Shown here: in pieces, positions 31,330 to 42,803 of the stretch
How the letters are laid out: every line of letters starts with the position of its first letter
Position numbering within the stretch: the first letter of the stretch is position 1
Source: Anthoceros angustus
Taxonomy: Eukaryota; Streptophyta; Anthocerotopsida; Anthocerotales; Anthocerotaceae
Length of the DNA: 64,000 bases
Direction of reading: 5' to 3'
Assembly: GCA_010909165.1 (NCBI GenBank)
Contig: MU008151.1
Span: 62,001-126,000 of the forward strand
The notes under the pieces: model-generated
What the model was told of the DNA's origin: nothing
Seen by the model: the letters and a program-made list of their open reading frames with translations, nothing else
Database searches by the model: none
Translations under genes and position numbers: made by a program

Positions 31330-31985
31330 CACACACCAAATAGCGGAGCGGGTGGCGGGAGGTCTCCCTCCACTTGCCCGCAGGGCAGCAATCTTCAAAA
31401 CAACAGCAGTGCGGCATCAATCAAGATCTAGCGGGCGACAACAGCGACAAATGCGCCCAGCCAGCAACATAAGGAAGCAGCAGCCAACCCGTGGGAGCCG
31501 CGGCAGCGGAGCACGAGGCAAGGCAGGCCACCCTGCCCGCGGAGCGCGGAGATGGTCACCGGGAGCGTCGTGAGGAGCGCGGAGTACGGGCCGATGAGCA
31601 CGGAGCCCAACTCCACGGGGAGCGCGCCGAAAGTGACGTGTTCTCCCCGTGGGGAGCACGGCTCATGGCCCGCGGCAGGGGCGGCCGGCCAACGGCTGTA
31701 CCGGCCCCTCGCACCCACCAATGGGGTGGCAGGGGACGGTTGGGAACGGATAAGCCCGGCAGCTTCTCCGATTTTTATTCATCAAAACATATAGGTTCCC
31801 CATCCCGGTACTGATCCGAGGCCTGGGGCGCTTAACTCCAAAGTTTTGATGGAGCTATGTGTACCAGCCCCGTTGGACCACTCCAAAAAAAACTCCGCAA
31901 AGGTTTTGTACATTATCTTCACTTTTTAGCTTTAGTTTATGGTTTTAAACTAATAGCTTTAGATTAAGTGGGAGTCTTTTGACGT
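31330..31985. other. GC-rich upstream region, no supported gene
   Basis: The stretch to about 31,760 is strongly GC-rich, with open frames on both strands that look compositional rather than coding. It may be the promoter and 5' UTR of the minus-strand gene ending at 31,329. From 31,770 the composition turns sharply AT-rich. Confidence 0.4.
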
Positions 31986-31989
31986 TTTA

Positions 31990-32895
31990 GACCTCATTTT
32001 AAAGCTAGAGTTCACCCCTACATTCATAGTGAGTAGGAGTGATGAAATATATCTAGTTTAGGGCACTATTCATTAGGGCCACATCACTTAAACATTATTG
32101 TATCATCTAGAGCATTAGGTAGTTATCTATTTAGTTGCTCTAGGTAGTTAGTTGTTAGTAGTTACAACAACTTGGTGGTTACAACAACATATTGTTATAA
32201 CCACCTAACCACCTAACCACCTAACCACCTCAACCACTTAGGGTTGAGGTGGTCTCAACCACTTAGGGTTGAGGTGGTCTCAACCACTTAGGGTTGAGAC
32301 CACCTCAACCACTTAAGGGTTGAGGTGGTGTACCATTGCCGGGCTCTGATACCATGATGAAAAAAGTGAGTAGGAATATAGGTAGGGGTACCTATATGTA
32401 GGCTAAAAAGCTAGCATTTTTCCTAATCTAAAAGAAAATCTACTTCTATTCCAGATGCAGACAAATGTGTAGGCACAAGCCATGTGAGGTTTGCTGTGTC
32501 CCACTACAAGCCACTCAAGAGAAAGCAAGTACAAAAAGGAAAATACCAAATTCCTACCTACCAGTGGGAACTTGTTTAAGGCTACCTACTTGGTACTTCC
32601 TGGAGGAAAGGATGACCATGAGATCCCCATGGAATACATATGTGACAAGAAAGGGATAAAAATGATGTGGTTAGGTGCATCTCCATGTGAAGAATATGAA
32701 GGACATACAAAACACCTTTATAGTGAGTGACCTAACTACTTAATTAATATTGTTACATTATTTTCATCACTTAACCTATGGGGTTTGATGTAGGATCCTT
32801 TTGGGCATTAGAGAGAGAGGCTAAGGAGTACTGTGAAGACTACGTAGAGTTAGAAGAGGAACTTGCAATGCTAGACAAACTTTGTGGATTATAGG
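31990..32895 (+). pseudogene. Spliced coding remnant of unknown family, split by an LTR fragment
   Basis: A chain of exons can be read on the plus strand. A short exon ends ...RVHPYIH at about 32,027. Another runs from about 32,454 (ADKCVGTSHVRFAVSHYKPL) through a one-base shift near 32,579 into KATYLVLPGGKDDHEIPMEY ... EYEGHTKHLY, ending at the donor A|GTGAGT at about 32,725. The last starts after gatgtag at about 32,794 (SFWALEREAKEYCEDYVEL...) and ends in a stop at 32,894. Splice sites, phases and protein-like composition support a real gene origin. The frameshift and the 326-bp insertion at the first donor suggest it is dead. I do not recognise the family. Confidence 0.5.
32039..32364. 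mobile_element. Rearranged copia LTR / PBS fragment flanked by 11-bp direct repeats
   Basis: Begins tgatgaaatatatctag and follows the LTR of the copia element (45,087-45,366) in the opposite orientation for about 180 bp. It then has a palindromic block of ccacttagggttgagg units (about 32,215-32,335) and ends gctctgatacca-tgatgaaaa, the reverse of an LTR end plus initiator-Met primer-binding site. The copies of agtgagtagga at 32,028-32,038 and 32,365-32,375 look like a target duplication, longer than the usual 5 bp. Confidence 0.65.
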
Positions 32896-33003
32896 GAATC
32901 TATTAATTTCCACTAGCTAACTAGCTTGTAGAGCTGCTCTTGACCTCTTGTATTCCTAACATTTTCATATGTTTTAAATGCAAATCTCTCCCTAATGACT
33001 TGG

Positions 33004-35945
33004 TTAATCAGCTGGGTTGTCTTGGGTTGGTATATAAATAATCTCTATGGTTTTATTTTCTAACATTTCTCGTATGTAATGATACTCTACTGCTATGTGC
33101 TTGGTCCTGGAGTGGAAGACAGGGTTTCTGGCTAAGGCTATAGCACCCTGGCTGCCACTAAAGAGAGGTGTGGGTCCATCTGGAGGATAATTTAACTCAC
33201 TCAATGCTAACCTACTCCAGACAATATCTTTGGAGACTGAGGTTAGGACCCTATACTCTGACTTGGTACTTGACAAAACAATGGTTGGTTGTTTCTTACT
33301 TGACCATGAAATGGGAGCTCCTCCCAGCAATAGAACATAGCCGGATACAGATTTTCAGCTGTCTGGATCTCCGGCGTAGTTAGCATCAGCATATGCTATT
33401 AACTTTAGCTTGGATATGCCTTGGGTATGTTTATACATTAAGCCGGTGTGCATAGTCCCTTTTAGATACCTGAATATCCTCTTGACGCATTGCCAATGTT
33501 GTAGTCCAGGGTTCTCCAAAAATTGTGAGACTACACTAACTTCAAAAGATATATCTGGTCTTGTGAAGTTGCTTAAATATATTAAGGTGCCAACAACATG
33601 TCTGTATGGTACAGCTGACATTTCTTCTTTTTCTGCATTTGTTTTAGGGCTCATGTTTGATGTGAGCCTTGTGCCACTAGGAAATGGTGTGGCGGCTGGT
33701 TTAGAGTCCTCAAGTCCAAACTTGGCTAAACTTTCCTTTATATATTTTGTCTGAACTAAGGAAATGGATTTGTTACCTCTATCCCTTATAATATTCACGC
33801 CAAGAGCATAATTGAGTTCTCCCAAGTCTGTCATTTCATAGTGACTTCTTAACCAAGCTTTATCTTCAGCTAGATGGGAAAGTGAGGACGATGCTAAAAA
33901 TAAGTCATCCACATAAAGTAAGAGGTAAAGTGTGTTATGTTTTGTCTTTAAAATATACATACTTGCATCAGCTTTGCTTTATATAAAGCCATACTTGATG
34001 AGCTTGTCATGTATATCCTTGTTCCATTCCTTTCCAGATTGTTTTAGGCCATAGAGACCTTTGATTAGCCTACATACCATGTCTTCTTTGCATTTGACCT
34101 CATAACCCTCAGGTTGTTTCATGTATATTTCTTCTTGGATTCGGCCATGCAGATAAGCGGTTTTGACATCCATCATATGAAGATGTAAACCATGTTGAGA
34201 AGACAAGGCAATTATCATTCTAAAGGAGGCAAACTTTGCTACTGGAGCATAGGTAGCCCAGGGTATGTAATCTAAACCCGGTATCTGGGTAAAACCTCTG
34301 GTTACTAGTCTTGCCTTATATCTAGATCTCTATGGAACCATCACCCTTGCGTTTAATTTTGAATACCCATTTACTCCCAACTATTTTTCTTCCTTTGGGA
34401 GGTTTGACCAATTCCCATGTAGAGTTCTTAACTAGGGAGTCATACTCAGAGTCCACTGCAACTTTCCATAGATCCTTCTCAGGAGAGGAAAAAGCTTGTT
34501 TTAAGGTTGTAGGCTCTTCTGGATCAACTGTGGCTTTGTACACAGCTTGATGAAAAAGGGAGAAAGGTGAAGAGGGATCATCAAAAGTGGTAAGGTATCT
34601 TAATGGTGGTTCCTTCCATCCTGCGGGCCCTGAGACAGCAGGTCTGGTTCTTAGGTTGTACCTTGGTGCAGGTTGTACATCTTCGTTGATGACTTGTTCT
34701 GAAGTGTTATCTACTGCTTCAGGATCTTCAGGAGGTGCTTCAAGAGCTGATTCATTTAAGGGGGGAACGGGCTCTTCATCGTCCATATCTTCTAAGGCAC
34801 CCTCCTCTTCATCCAGATAATCCTCAATGTGTAAAGGAATTTGCATATCTGGATCTGGAGTAGTTGGTCGTCTTGGAGAAGGTGGCTCCTCCTCCTCCTG
34901 CACTATGGGTTCAACCAAAGTAGAGGAAGGAGAATAATGTAGGCTGATGAATTCATCATCATCAAAAGATGTGGCCGTATAATTATCGTTGGGGACGAAA
35001 ACAGGAGATCTAGAGTCCACAGGTGATAGGAGGGGAGACTCATGAAAAGTAATGCTCCTTGCGTATATGAGTCGCCTGGTAGCTGGATCAAATAATTTGT
35101 ATCCTTTGATACCTTCGGTATAACCAATAAAGGTATACTTGGCAGCCTTGTCATCTAACTTTTTGCGCTGTGATTTAGGAATATAAACATATGCCATACA
35201 GCCAAATACCCGAAGGTGGTCGATGGAAGGTTTTCTGCCAGTGAATGCTTCATAAGGTGTCATACCTTTAACCGCGGAGGTTGGAAGTCGATTAATTATG
35301 TAGGTTGCTGTTATCATTGCTTCTGCCCAATATGGTTTAGCTAACCTTGCTTGGGTGAGCAAGCAACCTGTGACTTCTTGAAGGCGGAGATTCTTATTTT
35401 CGGCTACGCCATTTTGCTGGGGTGTATAAACCACCGTAAGTTGTTGAGCTATTCCTTGTGCTCGACAAAAGTCGGTAAAAGCCTTGGAAGTAAACTCGCC
35501 GCCATTGTCTGAACGGAGTGTCTTGAGTTTCTTCTTTGTAAGTCTCTCCGCCCACATCATGTAATCCTTAAAATGCTGGAAAGCTTCACTCTTGTGTTTA
35601 AGGGTGTATGTTGTGGTAAAGCGGGAGAAATCATCAATAAAAGTAAGGAAATATTTGCAACCGCTAAAGGATGGTGCAGAGATTGGGCCGCAAATGTCGG
35701 TGTGAACTTACTGAAGGGGTCCCTAAGCCCGCTTGGAAGAGTGGTTTTGAAAGGGTGCCTGATGTCTTTTAGTGACGACACAAGATTCACACCATGATAG
35801 AGGTTCTATCTTTGTAAAGGAAGGGTTTCTATATAAATTTCCCTTAGACATTTGTACAAGTTTTTGGCCATTAGGATGACCTAATCTACAATGCCAGAGT
35901 ACTGTTGTATTGGAAGTGACATAATTTTGAGAAGCTACATGTATC
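33004..35945 (-). pseudogene. Copia pol, 3' part: integrase, reverse transcriptase, RNase H
   Basis: Right to left: pre-integrase WHCRLGHPNGQKLVQM (about 35,890) with CESCVVTK; integrase core with LRSDNGGEFTSKAFTDFC (Asp of the DDE set), TPQQNGVAENKN (Glu changed context) and WAEAMITATYIINRLP; the variable GKKP-like C-terminus; reverse transcriptase with DVKTAYLHG, LKQSGKEWN and LYVDDLFLAS (catalytic YVDD, about 33,905); RNase H with SSTKSEYRVL and SRTKHIAVEYHYIRE ending TQDNPAD. Frame breaks are near 35,570, 34,320, 33,979 and 33,352. Domains are complete in order but not in one reading frame. Confidence 0.9.
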
Positions 35946-37198
35946 CTATTGTGGCGTGACTTTCACTGATGGCCAGCCGGGCGCGCACAATCCCGTGTCG
36001 TTGTAGGAAGAAGTCCGTTCCCAAGGGAATGATAGGCTCCGTTTACCGCGTTTCAGGTGATTCCTACCGCACTTAGCGCTCGTTCGATCTCAACACACAT
36101 ACTCCTAACTACTCTAGCGTTCACCGTCTGAGGCCGGTATGGCCAAACGTTTAAGGACCCGTTCGCGTCCGTATCGTTCACATCCGTCACTCACACATCC
36201 AGTCCTTTCCTCTCTCCCCTCACGCTACACTCCTCAGTCTTAGAAAAGACGCGCGGGTTACACAGTCCGGACCTCCTCCGTCGTTCCGCCGGGCCTCTCC
36301 GTCCGGGCTCTGCACGCCCTCCCGGAGTTCCTCCGGCTCACACGTTCCAGTCCGTTCGGTGCTGGGCCGCGGCTCCGGACGAGCACGGGTCACCAGTCAC
36401 CCTTCCCTGCACACACCACAACACGTTAGGTCGTCACGGGACCACAGTCAATCTCCCGGGTATCGTGCACCTTTCGGTGACTCGGGACTCACGTTAGCAA
36501 GAAGACACACAAAGGTGCGCAGGCAGCATCAACACCAAGAGAAGATGATTTATTGGGCCTTAGCCCTCTTATACTCGCCGAAGGTCGGCCTTTATTACCT
36601 CTATTACGGTGAGGGCCATTTCGGGGTACCTAACCGCCTACTACCTGCCTATTCCACCTATCGCCGTCGGTGGTGGGATAGCCCCTCATTCCTTCTTGGC
36701 ACGGCCCAAAGCGAGCCACAGCCGGTGCAGGCGCAATCGGATGATCGCGGTAGACCCCTTCCTCTTCAGTGCAGCCGGTGCGCCACCGTGGCGGCGACAG
36801 CAGCGATCACCACCAAGTCTTCCTCGTCCTCCCTCTTCTCTCTCTGGCGGGCCCTGCGCGATGGGCCCTCAAGGTTGGATCTGCTGGGGTTGGTGTGATG
36901 GCTCTCCCCACTCCCGAGTTTGGACCTCGGGACCTGTCGACTCGGTCCAGGACCTCTAGGTCAGTCTTCCCTCTGAGTCCGGACCTCTAGGTCCGGCCTT
37001 CTTTGAGTCAGGTCCTCGGGGCCGGGGCCTCTGGGGTCCGGTCTTGGACCCAACCCTTCCACAGGGTCGGACCTCGGGGCCGGACTCGTCACTAGAGTCT
37101 GGATCCCTAAGTCGGACTTCCTTGAGGCGGACCTCGGGATCGGCCTTTTCCTCAGTCAGGACAAAGTCAGGACCCTCGAACTCTGGGCATGCCTCCTC

Positions 37199-38695
37199 GC
37201 GGGCTAGCCACGGGTTCATCCATGAGCCCTCCCTTGGTTCCCGAATGCCCGGTTGCCCCTTTCCCTTCAAGATCCTCCCTCGTCCTTCCATGCGAGGTCT
37301 TGAAACTTACCTCGGTGTGGCGCCCCTTCCTCCTCCGGTTCCTCCATGCTCTCCTTCGCTGCTGCTGCCGTCGTCAAGCAGGCGCTCCTAGGACTCCAGC
37401 GGTTGTCTTGTCCCGGGTCCGGCCTTCCTCCTCCTTCCATCCCTTGAGTCCACCCTCCACTGGGGTGGCGCGGGACCTCCAGGCCTTGAGGAGCTCTGCG
37501 TGGTAGTAGGCGGTCGGAATCGACTTGAATCGCCTCCTCCACATGAGCCGGGCACCGGTACTCCCTCCTCCAGGTGCTCGTGGCAGGCGGATCGCCCACT
37601 TGGCTTGGCTCTCGTGGCCAAGCTCACGGTGGCGGACTCCCTTGAGGCCGTCAAGGCTGCCTCAGATTACCTCTTGCAACCTTGGCTTTCGGCGTTCTCC
37701 TCCTCCGTTGTTGCTTGACTCGCCATTTGCGGGCCATGGGTGAGCTCCCTTCGCTTCCTGGCCGGACGAGCTGTACCTTTTCCTCCAGTGCCTTCCTCCC
37801 TTCTATTCTTTCCGGAGGTCCTCCACTTCCTTCTCAGGCGGGCGGTATCCCGTCAGGCTCACGGCTTCCGCCACGTCCTGCTGCAACCTTGGCGGCGTCG
37901 AACTCCTTGCCGCCTTTGTTCTCCTCCGTCTTCAAGCGGGCTAGCCACGGGTTCATCCTTGAGCCCTCCCTTGGTTCCCGAATGCCCGGTTGCACCTTTC
38001 CCTTCAAGATCCTCCCTCGTCCTTCCATGCGAGGTCTTGAAACTTACCTCGGTGTGGCGCCCCTTCCTCCTCCGGTTCCTCCATGCTCTCCTTGCCGCTG
38101 CTGCTGCCGTCGTCAAGCAGGCGCTCCTAGGACTCCAGCGGTTGTCTTGTCCCGGGTCCGTCCTCCTCCTCCTCCTTCCTTGAGTCCACCCTCCACTGGG
38201 GTGGCGCGGGACCTCGAGCCTTGAGGAGCTCTGCGTGGTAGTAGGCGGTCGGAATCGACTTGAATCGCCTCCTCCACATGAGCCGGGCACGGTACTCCCT
38301 CCTCCAGGTGCTCGTGGCAGGCGGATCGCCCGCCTCCGCCTCCTTGGCTTTGTCTCGTGGCCAAGCTTACGGTATGGTAGGCGGACTCCCTTGAGGCCGT
38401 CAAGGCTGCCTCAGTTACCTCTTGCAACCTTGGCTGCTCGGCGTTCTCCTCCTCCGTTGTTGCTTGACTCAGCCATTTGCGGGCCATGGGTGAGCTCTCC
38501 TCCTCCTCCCGAGTCCGGAGCACGCCTTTTGCCCCTTCCTCCGGGTCCGGCCTTCCTCCCTTCTTCTATTCTTTCCGGAGGTCCTCCACTTCCTTCTCAG
38601 GCGGGCGGTATCCCGTCAGGCTCACGGCTTCCGCCACGTCCTGCTGCAACCTTGGCGTCGAACTCCTTGCCGCCTTTGTTCTCCTCCGTCTTCAA
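37199..38695. repeat. Two tandem units of about 740 bp
   Basis: Unit starts (gcgggctagccacggg) at 37,199 and 37,936; the end boundary at about 38,690 repeats cttcaagcgggct. Copies differ by many 1-10 bp indels (for example ccttggcggcgtcg against ccttggcgtcg) that break any shared frame. Confidence 0.8.
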
Positions 38696-39190
38696 GCGGG
38701 CTGGGCGTTCCACCTCTCGCTCGAAGTCTTGGATTCTCTCGTTGAGAACCCCCTGCTGCTCCGATGCATCTTGGAGTTGCAACTCCAAGGTGTCCTTGTT
38801 GTCCTCCAGCTCCTGCCTCCGCCCTTCTACCTCCTGCAGCTGCACCCTGAGGTCCCCAATCTCCCGGGTGCTGGCCTCCAGCGCCTCCTCACGGCTCGAC
38901 CGTGCTTGCTCCGCGGCCACTTGCTCGGCCTTCAGATTGGCCGCGGCTCTCTCGGCCGCCTCTCTCCACCGGTTCCGATCACGCCGATAGTGATCGCGAT
39001 CGGCCTTCGCCGTGGCCTCCGCCTCCTTGGCCACCTTCACCTGAGCCTCTCCAGCTTGGCTCTGGTCCAGTCGGGCTGCCTCCGCGAGATCCCGCGCCCG
39101 TTCCGCTTGCGCCCGGGCGTCCTCGCTTCTGCTGCGCTCGCCCCTGCTGAGGTCCTCCGCCGCTTGGGCCTCCTTGGCCTGATTTTTCCT
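38597..39190 (-). CDS. Coiled-coil protein fragment in the nested insertion
   Basis: The minus frame from about 39,190 to 38,597 encodes a continuous Ala/Glu/Arg-rich helix: KNQAKEAQAAEDLS..., RARDLAEAARLDQSQAGEAQ, KADRDHYRRDRNRWREAAER, EIGDLRVQLQEVEGRRQELE and NDKTL-like heptads, ending GSREPDGIPPA. Long heptad patterns without Pro indicate a coiled coil of over 150 residues. There is no ATG near the upstream end, which runs into the repeat array. It resembles the coiled-coil proteins carried by some plant LTR elements, but I cannot assign it. The repeats on either side contain frameshifted pieces of the same kind of sequence (AKEAQAAEDL). Confidence 0.45.
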   Translation of the reverse strand, partial: RKNQAKEAQAAEDLSRGERSRSEDARAQAERARDLAEAARLDQSQAGEAQVKVAKEAEATAKADRDHYRRDRNRWREAAERAAANLKAEQVAAEQARSSREEALEASTREIGDLRVQLQEVEGRRQELEDNKDTLELQLQDASEQQGVLNERIQDFEREVERPARLKTEENKGGKEFDAKVAAGRGGSREPDGIPPA

Positions 39191-41000
39191 CGGTGAAGGA
39201 ATTTAGTCCGGTCCTTGCGGATGGACGGACCTCCCTCTCCGCCTCCGGCGTTTTCCTTCCTCAATCCGAGCTTGGCCTTCCTTCTCGCCTCTGGGCTCCC
39301 TCCAGCTGCTCACGGAGGAGCACCATGCGCCTCGGGTGGCTTCCACCTCCAGGCCTTCTCGGCCATCCCGCAGACCCAGGCATACCGTCCATGGCGGTGG
39401 CAGGACCGCCGTGTTTCCTCCACGGGGCTCGGCGGAGGTGATGGAGTCCGGACAAAGTCCGTTGCGGGGCGGCATCTCCGCAGTCCGTCGAGGACCTCCA
39501 TACCATGATCCGGAGCAAGTCGGTGGGTTCTCGGACAATCGGGACCCTTAGGTCACGAGTCTTTGACTCGAGCTTCCCCTCCTTGGCCCTTTTGGCGCGA
39601 GCTCCTTCTCGCCCTTTTCCTCCACGGGGCTCGGCGGAGGTGATGGAGTCAGGGAGCACGCCTTTGCCCCTTCACATCGGCGGCAGGACCGGCTCTGGAT
39701 CTGCTGCGGTGTCCTCCGCTCCACAGGCGTCCTTTACGCCCTCCTTCTGCTCGCCCCTCACTGCGAGGTCCTCCGCCGGCTTGGGCCTCCTTGGCTTCTT
39801 TGTTCCTCGGTGAAGGAATTTAGTCCGGTCCTTGCGGATGGACCAAACCTCCCTCTCCGCCTCCGGCGTTTTCCTTCCTCAATCTGCCGAGCTTGGCCTT
39901 CCTTCTCGCCTCACAGGCTCCCTCCAGCTGCTCTGGAGGAGCACCATGCGCCTCGGGTGGCTTCCACCTCACAGGCCTTCTCGGCCATCCCGAGACCCAG
40001 GCATACCGTCCATGGTGGCAGGACCCGCCGTGTTTCCTCCACGGCTGAGGCTCCCACAAAGTCCGTTGCGGGCCGGCATCTCCGCAGTCGTCGAGGACCT
40101 CCATACCATGATCCGGAGCAAGTCGGTGGGTTCTCGGACAATCGGGACCCTTAGGTCACGAGTCTTTGACTCGAGCTTCCCCTCCTTGGCCCTTTTGGCG
40201 CGAGCTCCTTCTCGCCCTTTCCTCCACGGGGCTCGGCGGAGGTGATGGAGTCAGGGAGCACGCCCTTTGCCCCTTCACATCGGCGGCAGGACCGGCTCTG
40301 GATCTGCTGCGGTGTCCTCCGCTCCACAGGCGTCCTTTACGCCCTCCTTCTGCTCGCCCCTCACTGCGAGGTCCTCCGCCGGCTTGGGCCTCCTTGGCTT
40401 CTTTGTTCCTCGGTGAAGGAATTTAGTCCGGTCCTTGCGGATGGACCAAACCTCCCTCTCCGCCTCCGGCGTTTTCCTTCCTCAATCTGCCGAGCTTGGC
40501 CTTCCTTCTCGCCTCACAGGCTCCCTCCAGCTGCTCTGGAGGAGCACCATGCGCCTCGGGTGGCTTCCACCTCACAGGCCTTCTCGGCCATCCCTTGAGA
40601 CCCAGGCATACCGTCCATGGCGGTAGCAGGACCGCCGTGTTTCCTCCACGGCTGCAGTGAGGCTCCCACAAAGTCCGTTGCGGGGCCGGCATCTCACGGT
40701 CCGTCAGGACCTCCATACCATGATCCGGAGCAAGTCGGTGGGTTCTCGGACAATCGGGACCCTTAGGTCACGAGTGGCTCGAGCTTCCCCTCCTTGGCCC
40801 TTTTGGCAGCTCCTTCTCGCCCTTTTCTCCACAGGGCTCGGCGGAGGTGATGGAGTCAGGGAGCACGCCCTTTGCCCCTTCACATCGGCGGCAGGACCCG
40901 GCTCTGGTCGGTCAGGCTGCCTCGCGAGATCGCGGTGTCCTCCGCTCCAGGCGGCGTCCTTTACGCCCTCCTTCTTCCTCGCTTCTTGCCACTCCGTCGG
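39187..41000. repeat. Three tandem units of about 610 bp
   Basis: Units start at ggtgaaggaatttagtccgg at about 39,191, 39,811 and 40,414. Units 2 and 3 are closer to each other than to unit 1. Each contains ctccataccatgatccggag and ctcggcggaggtgatggagt. Small indels separate the copies. Confidence 0.85.
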
Positions 41001-41814
41001 CGGGGAAGAGTCTTGACCGGGTGCGTTGGTGGCCGTGGTCTTGCGTTTCTTGGCTCTCTCACAGTCGGCGGGGCTCCTCGGGAGTGATGGCGGTGCTGCC
41101 GGTGTCCTCCGCCTCCTTGGCTGCTTGGTGGTGGTTGGGGCACGGAAGGAGGCGGGGTGCTTCCCATACTTCCACAGGTGGTGAGGGGTCCGTTCAGGCG
41201 TATGGAGTCAGGAATCCTCGGTCATCCTCCTCCAGTCCGTTTGGTTTTTGTCGGCCGGCCTCCTCCCTCGGCGCCCTTGCCGCTCCACTTGGGAGGGCCT
41301 CCGGTCCTTCCGGGCGCTCGCTCAAGCTCTCCTTCCCGAGGAGTTGAAATGCCCCATACATGGATCGGGTATGGGGCGGCCAGATGGCGAGGCTTCTCGC
41401 TCCACAGGCTTGCGAGCTTCACAGCTAAGCCGGCGAAGATAATCCTTCCCAGTCGCCCTCTTCCCCAGTGCGTGCGGGAACACCAATAGATTATCACCAA
41501 GGTGATCCACCTTGGTGAGTAGGTTCGATGGGCGATGATCCGGGCCCACGACTCGGCATCCAGCAGGTCGGATATCGACCAACCGTTGGTGGTCGTTGCG
41601 TCGAGCCTTAGCATGCTTCGTGGCTGGACCTATCTTCCCTTCGCCTTGAGGGGCTCGGCACCCTCCCCTCTTCCTCCTTGGGGCGGTTGTAGGCCGCCTT
41701 GAGGACCTCCAAGGTCCATCGCCTTGGGTCCTCTCGGAGGTTCTTGGACCGCACCTCCTTGTTGACCGCCGCCAGCATCTTCCGCAAACTCCCGACCAGA
41801 GTGACATCCAAATG

Positions 41815-42240
41815 CCACTCCGCACCATTTGGAACACATCCAAATGCCACTCCCGCACCAATTCCCCGCCTCGGAGCCAGAGCCCAAAGTCCGGATAGCG
41901 CCGGTCACAATGTTGCGCCCACAAGGTTCCATGGCTCCCAAACTTCCGCTGGCTTTTGGGTGCCATCGCCTTCTTCTCCTTGTTGCCGCCGCTTGTCAAG
42001 ACCGCCGGCATCTTGGGCAAACTCCGGACGGTGACCTTGTCAAAGGTCGGACCATTTGGAACACGTCCAAATGCCACTCCTGCACCAATTCCCCGCTTCA
42101 CGGGCAGGCCCAAAGTCCGGATAGCGCGGGTCACAATGTTGCGCTCCACAAGGTTCCATGGCTCCCAAACTTCCGCGGGCTTTTGGGTGCCATCGCCTTC
42201 TTCTCCCTTGGTTGCGCCGCCGCTTGTCGAGGCTGCGCGT
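41815..42240. repeat. Two tandem units of about 230 bp
   Basis: catttggaacacatccaaatgccactcc near 41,827 recurs as catttggaacacgtccaaatgccactcc near 42,053. Each is followed by gcaccaattccccgc and ggttccatggctcccaaac. Confidence 0.8.
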
Positions 42241-42423
42241 TGAGCCTCCGCGCGTTCGCTTCTCCGACCTCAGCGGTGAGCGCGCGCGTCAGTGTCCACG
42301 AGATACCGCCCGAGCGGTGCGGGCGCGAGATCGCGGTGTCTCGGCTGCGGCAATGACCTTCTTCCGCGACCACGCCGGAGTAATGCGGCGGGCGCCTCTT
42401 CCTGTCCGTAGCGCCAGTGCATG

Positions 42424-42486
42424 GCTTACTCGCGCGTACTCGGCCTTACTCGCGCGTACTCGGCCTTACTCGCGCGTACTGCGGCC
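42424..42486. repeat. 20-bp tandem repeat, three copies
   Basis: cttactcgcgcgtactcggc is repeated three times, the last diverging at its end (tgcggcc). GC-rich, with the palindromic core cgcgcg. Confidence 0.85.
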
Positions 42487-42803
42487 CCTCGCGCGCCAGC
42501 GGGCGTGAATACTATAACGGCCTCGCAAGGTTACGGTCTGACCTGCATGCCGTCCTCCACTCGGGGTCGTCCACGTGGCGTCGCCCGATCCGTCCCAACT
42601 TCTAAGTTACCTTCCTGGCGTACTTATCACGCACGGTCACGGAGTGGGTCGGTCTTACCCGTCGCCGCCATCGTAGGTCTAAATCGTTCCTCACTCCAGT
42701 CGAGTATACTCGAGTGCCGTCGAGTGCTAACCGGGCTTATTTCCTCCTTTTTCGCCTCGTTTTATCCTTCGCTCCCACACAAAAAACAAAATCCTACCTA
42801 ATT

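Larger units (their letters stand above)
35950..42800. mobile_element. GC-rich insertion inside the copia element, built of tandem repeats
   Basis: Sharp change of composition at both ends, exactly between copia protease and pre-integrase coding sequence, shows a later insertion. The left end starts near tgtggcgtgactttcac; the right end lies near 42,795. No clear LTR pair, polymerase genes or certain target duplication were found. Inside are a GGACCTC-rich zone (36,890-37,180), two 740-bp tandem units, a coiled-coil coding stretch on the minus strand, three 610-bp tandem units, two 230-bp units and three 20-bp units. It may be a non-autonomous or decayed LTR element with a coiled-coil gag-like protein. 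Confidence 0.6.

Noticed and set aside
31491-31814. Plus-strand GC-rich reading frame of about 107 codons
   Set aside because: Open frames occur on both strands because of GC content; there is no domain, and it ends where the composition changes.
36950-37300. Pro/Gly/Arg-rich collagen-like protein on the minus strand
   Set aside because: The frame is produced by GGACCTC-type tandem sequence and is not conserved between repeat units.
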